Of a stretch of DNA of 64,000 bases, positions 59,749-64,000 are shown one piece after another (positions within the stretch are counted from its first letter, which is position 1; each line of letters opens with the position of its first letter). Both the position numbers and the translations under genes were made by a program. The stretch covers positions 156,448 to 220,447 of the forward strand of contig NZ_JAHHZN010000008.1 in NCBI RefSeq assembly GCF_018760735.1. Reading direction: 5' to 3'. Source of the stretch: Hymenobacter piscis (lineage in GTDB: Bacteria > Bacteroidota > Bacteroidia > Cytophagales > Hymenobacteraceae). Under the pieces are notes generated by a model. The model searched no databases. It saw only the letters and a program-made list of their open reading frames with translations, and was not told where the DNA came from.

Positions 59749-61656
59749 CTACAACGACTTGGTGAAGCTGACCTTGATTTTGAGCTGAAACTCGCCGATG
59801 ACCTTAAAGATTTCCTTGAGCGTGACCTGCTCCACCTGGGTCAGGGCCGTGGGGTCGAGGTAGTTGGTGGGCGCCTGCCGGTCGTGGATGAGCTGGCGGG
59901 CCTGCTTCTGGAGGCGCATGCCCATGAGGTAGTAGTAGGCCTGCAGCAGCTCCTGGTATTCCTGCTCCCGAAACACGCCTTGCTCGCGCAGCCGGGCCAG
60001 GCGCGCGCCGGTATTGGTCTCGAAAATCTGGTGGCGCAGGGCGTACACCCGCACCACGTCCACGATGGGCGTCATGGCCTTCTTGAGGTCGAACACCTGC
60101 TGGCCTTCCTGCTCGAAGGTGCGGAACCGGCCCCGGAATGAGGTCAGGGGCGGCTCGTACTGCAGGGCGTTGCGGGCCATAAAGAACAGAAACCGGTCGA
60201 GCGGCTGGGTCAGCTCTTCGCGCAGAAACGCGTGGAGCTCCTCCATCAGGCCGGCCTCGCCGTAGAGGTAGCGGCAGTCGAAGAAAGTGGCCATGCGCAT
60301 CACCGTTTCGGGGTTCGACTCGCTCATCCACTCCTGGTAGTTGCGCTTCCAGTGCGAGAGGGAGTGCGTCCACTTGGGGTTTTTGGCCATGAAGCCGCCC
60401 GTGCAGTGGTGCAGGCCAATCTCGTTCAGCTCGTCGGAAACGGCCGTGGCGAAACGCAGAAACCAGGCCCGCACTTCCTCCCGGTGCTCGTTGGCCTTGT
60501 CTTCGTAGATAATGGCGTTGTCCTGGTCGGTGAGCAGGGTTTGCTCCTGCCGGCCCTCGCTGCCCAGCACCATGAACACGAACCGGGCCGGGGCCGGCCC
60601 CTGGGCCGCCAGCACGCGCTCAATCACCGTCAGGGCCACGGTATCGGCCACGGTGCTGATGACCTGGTTCACGATGTCGGCCTTCACGCCCCGGCTCAGC
60701 AGCTGGTTTACAATGTCGGGCACCATGTCCCAGCGCCGCTTGAGCTCCCGGGTGCTCTGGGCCAGCTTCACGGCCTGAATGAACATGAACGGCGACTGGG
60801 CCAGGTCGGTGAGCAGCTTGTTGCGGCTCAGAAAGCCCCGGTAGCCGCCTCCGGCCTGCTCCACCAGCAGGTAGCGGGTCTTGGTCTGGAACATGCGCAG
60901 CACCGCCTCGTGCACCAGCGCCGACTCGGGAATGCTGACCAGGGGCGTGGCGGCCACGTCCGCCACCGGCCGGCGAGGGTCGAGGCAGCGGGCAATAACG
61001 GCGTCGCGCAGGGTGATATCGGTGCAGTAGCCCACCACCTCTTTGGCCGCATCGAGCACGAACAGGCAGCTGACCCTGGCCGCCGCCATGCGCCGGGCGG
61101 CCTCGTGAATGGGCAGGTGGCCGGGGCAGGTGACCAGGGCCCGCACCTCCAGGGTGCTGATGCGGCGCGAAAACAGCTGGTCGGCCACCAGGTAGTTCTG
61201 CTCCGGCGCGGCCTGGGGCTGCACGAAGTGGGCGTACTCCTCATCGAGCATCCGCTCCCCGAAGCGGGCCGTGAAGTAGTGAAAAAACGGTGCGTAGGCC
61301 AGGCACAGCGCCCGGAAGTCGCGGCGGGGCAGGTGCAGCACCCGGGTGCGGGCCTGCACCCGCACCGTGCGCAGGGAGCGTTTCTTGTTGAGCAGAATCG
61401 ACATGCCGCCGTAGCAGGTGCCGGGCCCGTAGGTTTCGGCCAGGCGCTGGTGCTGGTCGCTGTCGAGAAAGAAGGTTTCGTAGCCGCCCGCCACGATGAT
61501 GTCGAGGCTGCGCAGCTTGCTGGTGCCCTGCTCGTAGAGCAGCTTCTGGTGGGGGTGCTCCTCCTCCACCAGCAGGTCGAGCACGCCGCGCACCACCTCC
61601 TCGGGCAGCAGGTTGAAGGGCACCACGGTCCGTAGAAACGCCAGTCGATTATCCAT
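59749..61656 (-). CDS. Cyclic-nucleotide-binding/CBS/DUF294 nucleotidyltransferase-like protein
   Basis: 635 residues from the ATG at 61656. Domain order: cNMP-binding-like (residues 15-130, with GTCYGGMSILLNKKRSLRTV), a CBS pair (about 165-290), a DUF294 GlnD-like nucleotidyltransferase (FMVLGSEGRQEQTLLTDQDN near residue 370) and a DUF294 C-terminal helical domain. The GSEGR...DQDNA motif keeps the acidic residues of the fold. Such proteins are thought to sense nucleotides and are often found beside a DnaQ-type exonuclease, as here. Confidence 0.92.
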   Translation of the reverse strand: MDNRLAFLRTVVPFNLLPEEVVRGVLDLLVEEEHPHQKLLYEQGTSKLRSLDIIVAGGYETFFLDSDQHQRLAETYGPGTCYGGMSILLNKKRSLRTVRVQARTRVLHLPRRDFRALCLAYAPFFHYFTARFGERMLDEEYAHFVQPQAAPEQNYLVADQLFSRRISTLEVRALVTCPGHLPIHEAARRMAAARVSCLFVLDAAKEVVGYCTDITLRDAVIARCLDPRRPVADVAATPLVSIPESALVHEAVLRMFQTKTRYLLVEQAGGGYRGFLSRNKLLTDLAQSPFMFIQAVKLAQSTRELKRRWDMVPDIVNQLLSRGVKADIVNQVISTVADTVALTVIERVLAAQGPAPARFVFMVLGSEGRQEQTLLTDQDNAIIYEDKANEHREEVRAWFLRFATAVSDELNEIGLHHCTGGFMAKNPKWTHSLSHWKRNYQEWMSESNPETVMRMATFFDCRYLYGEAGLMEELHAFLREELTQPLDRFLFFMARNALQYEPPLTSFRGRFRTFEQEGQQVFDLKKAMTPIVDVVRVYALRHQIFETNTGARLARLREQGVFREQEYQELLQAYYYLMGMRLQKQARQLIHDRQAPTNYLDPTALTQVEQVTLKEIFKVIGEFQLKIKVSFTKSL

Positions 61657-62365
61657 TGCCAAACCAGTAAAGCCCCAGCAGCAGGGCAACCACCATCAGG
61701 AGAAGCCAGCCCAGGCCGAAGCGGCCCCGGCCGGAGTCCTGCTCCCGGCCGGGTTCCGTGAGCCGCGGCTGACCCGTGAGTACGCCGGCCGGTATCAGGC
61801 CCCGGCGGCGCAGCTCAAAAAAACAGCGGGCCGTGGCCGCCGCGTCCACGGCCGCATCGTGCTGCCGCGCCAGGGCCTCCCTGAACAGTTCCTGGTGCAG
61901 CTCCTGGAGCCGCAGCTGCCGCCCCGGGCTGCCCAGGCGCGCGTCCTGGGTGATGCGCATGGTGCAGAACTGCGGCAGCCCGGGCAGCGGATTGGGTAGC
62001 CCCGCCCCGGCCAGTGCCGCCCCAATCACGTGGAAGTCGAGGCGCAGAAAATGGCCGACTACCCGGGGCTGGTACCGTTCCAGATCGGCCAGCAGACGGG
62101 CCAGCACGGCGGCCGGAGCCTGGCCGTGCTGGGCCAGAAAGGCCTCCGTGAGCCCGTGCACAGCTTCGGCCGCGGCCGTCATCCGCCCGGGCGGCACGCG
62201 CAGGTAGGCCTGGTCCTGCCTGATGAGCTGGCCCTCGACGGTGAACACCTGCCAGCCCAGCTGGGCAATGGCCGGCCAGTGCCGCGGCCGGGCATAGGGC
62301 CGGTTCCAGCTGGTGGGCAGGCCGGTGGTTTCAGTATCCAGAAACAACAGGTACTGCTCACTCAT
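61649..62365 (-). CDS. DnaQ-like 3'-5' exonuclease with C-terminal membrane helix
   Basis: 238 residues. DEDD exonuclease: LLFLDTETTGLPTSW with Asp-Glu, HGLTEAFL, VVGHFLRLDFHVIGAAL and ARQHDAAVDAAATARCFFEL with the last His and Asp. The C-terminus (GLGWLLLMVVALLLGLYWFG) is a membrane helix, unusual for a DNA polymerase proofreading subunit. It overlaps lacI by four bases and the CBS gene by eight, making one tightly coupled operon. Confidence 0.9.
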   Translation of the reverse strand: MSEQYLLFLDTETTGLPTSWNRPYARPRHWPAIAQLGWQVFTVEGQLIRQDQAYLRVPPGRMTAAAEAVHGLTEAFLAQHGQAPAAVLARLLADLERYQPRVVGHFLRLDFHVIGAALAGAGLPNPLPGLPQFCTMRITQDARLGSPGRQLRLQELHQELFREALARQHDAAVDAAATARCFFELRRRGLIPAGVLTGQPRLTEPGREQDSGRGRFGLGWLLLMVVALLLGLYWFGNG

Positions 62366-63441
62366 GCCTCGGCCGGGCCGGGCCGGGACACCCGCAACGA
62401 AGAGCCGCGCACCAGCAGCTCCGGCTGGAGGACCGTCTGCCGGGGCGTGAAGGGGGTGCTGCCGGCCTCAATCTGTTCCAGCAACAGGCGCACGGTGGCC
62501 TGCCCCATTTCCTCGCAGCGCTGGTCGATGGTCGTGATAGTAGGCTCGGTAATGAGCGTGAAAGCCTCGTTGCTGAAACCACTGATAGCCACGTCCTCGG
62601 GCACCCGACGGCCCTGCCGCCGCGCCTCCTGCAGGGCCCCGAGGGCACAGTAGTCGCCGGCCGAAAATACGGCGTCGGGCGGGTTGGGCAGCTCCAACCA
62701 CCGGCGCATGGCCGCCGCCCCTTCCGCCTGGGCCATGTCGGTGAACACCACCAGCTCCTCCTCCAGGGGCAACCCCGCTTCGCGCAGGGCCGCCAGGTAG
62801 CCCTGGTAGCGGTTTTTGTAGATACTCAGGTGCTGGGGCCCGGCCAGGTGCGCCACCCGTCGGCAGCCCTGACTGAGCAGGTGCCGGGTCGAAATCAGGG
62901 CCCCTTCGTGGTCGTTGAGCACCACGGCATTCACGTCCTCGCCCCCCATACTGCGGTCGAAAAACACCAGCGGCAGGCCCCGGCTGCGTACCTTCTCGAA
63001 GTGCTGGTACGTGCTGGTAGTGCGCGCCAGCGACACCATAATGCCGGCCACCTGGGCGCTGAGCAGGGCTTCCACGTTGCGCTGCTCCTGGGCCGCGTCC
63101 TCGTTCGACTGGCAGATGATGACGTTGTAGCCGGCCCGGCTGGCGGCCGTTTCGATGCCGTGCACTACCGAGGGGAAGAAGCGCCCCTCAATGTAGGGCA
63201 CGATGATGCCCAGCAGCTGGCTTTTGCCCTTGCGCAGGGCCGCGGCCAGGCGGTTGGGCTGGTAGTTGTACTTTTTAGCCAGCTTGAGCACCCGAGCCTT
63301 CATTTCCGGCCCGATGCTGTGGTGGTTGCTCAGGGCCCGGGAAATAGTAGTCATCGAAACGCCCAGCTCCCGGGCCAAGTCGGCCATGGAAACGGGGCTG
63401 TTGGTGGTGAGTGCGGCGGGGTTCTTTTTACGAGGAGCCAT
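62362..63441 (-). CDS. LacI family transcriptional regulator
   Basis: 359 residues. Helix-turn-helix MADLARELGVSMTTISRALS then hinge PNRLAAALRKGKSQLLGI, residues 18-75. The periplasmic-binding-like sensor domain (IIVPYIEGRFFPSVVHGIE ... GFSNEAFTLITEPTITTIDQ) binds an unknown, probably sugar-like, effector. Two matching ACACAA-N4-TTGTGT palindromes lie upstream: one right before its own start and one on the transketolase promoter, so it probably represses both. Confidence 0.94.
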   Translation of the reverse strand: MAPRKKNPAALTTNSPVSMADLARELGVSMTTISRALSNHHSIGPEMKARVLKLAKKYNYQPNRLAAALRKGKSQLLGIIVPYIEGRFFPSVVHGIETAASRAGYNVIICQSNEDAAQEQRNVEALLSAQVAGIMVSLARTTSTYQHFEKVRSRGLPLVFFDRSMGGEDVNAVVLNDHEGALISTRHLLSQGCRRVAHLAGPQHLSIYKNRYQGYLAALREAGLPLEEELVVFTDMAQAEGAAAMRRWLELPNPPDAVFSAGDYCALGALQEARRQGRRVPEDVAISGFSNEAFTLITEPTITTIDQRCEEMGQATVRLLLEQIEAGSTPFTPRQTVLQPELLVRGSSLRVSRPGPAEA

Positions 63442-63454
63442 GTACGAGGGCGCT

Positions 63455-63470
63455 ACACAATGCTTTGTGT
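63455..63470. promoter_or_regulatory. LacI-type operator before the lacI gene
   Basis: ACACAA-TGCT-TTGTGT, 14 bases before the lacI start. A minus-strand TACTTTCT just upstream may be the -7 box, so the site covers the transcription start. Confidence 0.75.
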
Positions 63471-63722
63471 AAAGAAAGTATTTTACCCCCGTCGGCAGCG
63501 CCGGTTTCCGGGAAACCGCAACAGGGGGCGAATGGCAGCATACGCGAAGTTCCGAAAAGATAATTGCCCAGGGCAGGGAGGACCGGAAGATAGATTATTT
63601 TCTCCAAATCCGGCTCCCGCGCCTACTTAGGGCTGCCGTTCGGGCCGGGGTGCGGCCGCCCAACGCCCCCCCGCGGCCCGCGCCATCTCCGCCCGACAGA
63701 CCGAATAGTCGGACTGTACCTA

Positions 63723-63738
63723 ACACAAACGTTTGTGT
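63723..63738. promoter_or_regulatory. LacI-type operator on the transketolase promoter
   Basis: ACACAAACGTTTGTGT, embedded in the perfect 20-base palindrome TAACACAAACGTTTGTGTTA (63721-63740). It shares the ACACAA-N4-TTGTGT form with the site before lacI. The 63480-63720 stretch holds no gene that I can support. Confidence 0.8.
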
Positions 63739-63763
63739 TAAGAGGCGTATTTCGCTACTTTTG
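63732..63763 (+). promoter_or_regulatory. Consensus Bacteroidota promoter of the transketolase gene
   Basis: TTTG (63732-63735), 20 bases, TACTTTTG (63756-63763): an exact match to TTTG-N20-TAnnTTTG. The -33 TTTG lies within the LacI palindrome. Confidence 0.8.
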
Positions 63764-63902
63764 GAAACACCCAGCCCTCATTGGCTACCGGTACCGATTC
63801 CGGTCCTTTCTTTCGGGCCGGCAGCTTGCGCCCCAGCATCGAAAGACCCTATTTCACTCCTGCACTTTCTACTTTCTTCGCTTCATTTCGCTTCCTTCTG
63901 CC

Positions 63903-64000
63903 GTGCCCGACTCCACCGATTCTCTTGCCCAGCAAAGTGTGAACACCCTCCGGCTGCTGTCGGTGGATATGGTGCAGGCCGCCAACTCCGGCCACCCCGG
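63903..64000 (+). CDS. tkt: Transketolase N-terminal start (cut by window end)
   Basis: From a GTG at 63903: 32 codons and two further bases, ending LRLLSVDMVQAANSGHP, the conserved N-terminal signature of transketolases and their split N-subunits. Transketolase shifts two-carbon units in the pentose phosphate pathway using thiamine diphosphate. Whether this is full-length or the N-half cannot be seen. The promoter and LacI operator lie 140-180 bases upstream. Confidence 0.85.
   Translation, partial: MPDSTDSLAQQSVNTLRLLSVDMVQAANSGHP

Overview
The window is high-GC bacterial DNA packed with ordinary chromosomal genes, and everything points to the phylum Bacteroidota, most likely a Hymenobacter-like member of the Cytophagales. 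The clues are promoters of the Bacteroidota type (TTTG/TTG, about 19-20 bases, TAnnTTTG), the N-acyl route of arginine synthesis with an ArgF'-type transcarbamylase, TonB-dependent receptors with a carboxypeptidase-like plug extension, LytS/LytTR two-component pairs, and weak Shine-Dalgarno signals. The genus is an inference from protein flavour, not a proven assignment. I see no tRNA, rRNA, CRISPR array, prophage or transposase gene.

Layout. 0-2.5 kb: end of a leucine operon (leuC-leuD-leuB). 2.5-11.6 kb: a LytTR regulatory neighbourhood with two histidine kinase/response regulator pairs, a secreted hydrolase, a TPR protein and a TonB receptor; three of these genes carry the same direct-repeat operator. 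11.8-20.2 kb: a NAGPA-type protein, a TPR histidine kinase, an acetyltransferase, an S9 peptidase, a zinc-ribbon protein and DNA polymerase IV. 20.3-41.1 kb: a carbamoyl-phosphate-centred supercluster. On the minus strand run an N-acylglutamate synthase-like GNAT, argG, argC, argD, pyrB, pyrC, purE, purK, carA, carB and argF'; on the plus strand run argB, an argE-like deacylase and argH. 41.6-54.5 kb: TetR regulator, lipoamide dehydrogenase, TPR lipoprotein, GGR-type oxidoreductase, FabG, a frameshifted kptA, MenA, a HAD phosphatase, glutathione peroxidase, a KASIII-like enzyme, a LOG protein and ArgS. 54.6-59.1 kb: arginine breakdown (arginase diverging from arginine decarboxylase), a remnant of a second arginase, and two tiny paralogous lipoproteins. 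59.1-64 kb: a GmhB-like phosphatase, a lacI-exonuclease-CBS/DUF294 operon, and the start of a transketolase gene with a LacI-type palindrome on its -33 box.

How the genes fit together. CarAB makes carbamoyl phosphate for both PyrB (pyrimidines) and ArgF' (arginine). The arg genes then build arginine through N-acylated intermediates, ArgS charges it to tRNA, and arginase and SpeA-type decarboxylase consume it. The pyr leader looks like a UTP-sensing attenuator, and the arg leader holds a palindrome and a possible pseudoknotted RNA.

The most unusual property is the intergenic space. More than 25 palindromic repeats of several families sit between genes, inside operons and right at stop codons. 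The commonest family (core around GTCATnCTGAGC) often has an inner hairpin nested inside outer arms made of simple tandem words such as GTTGTCAG or GGTGACA. Two segments of lower-GC accessory genes lie between long inverted copies of the core, like cassettes, and one element of another family is translated as part of ArgC.
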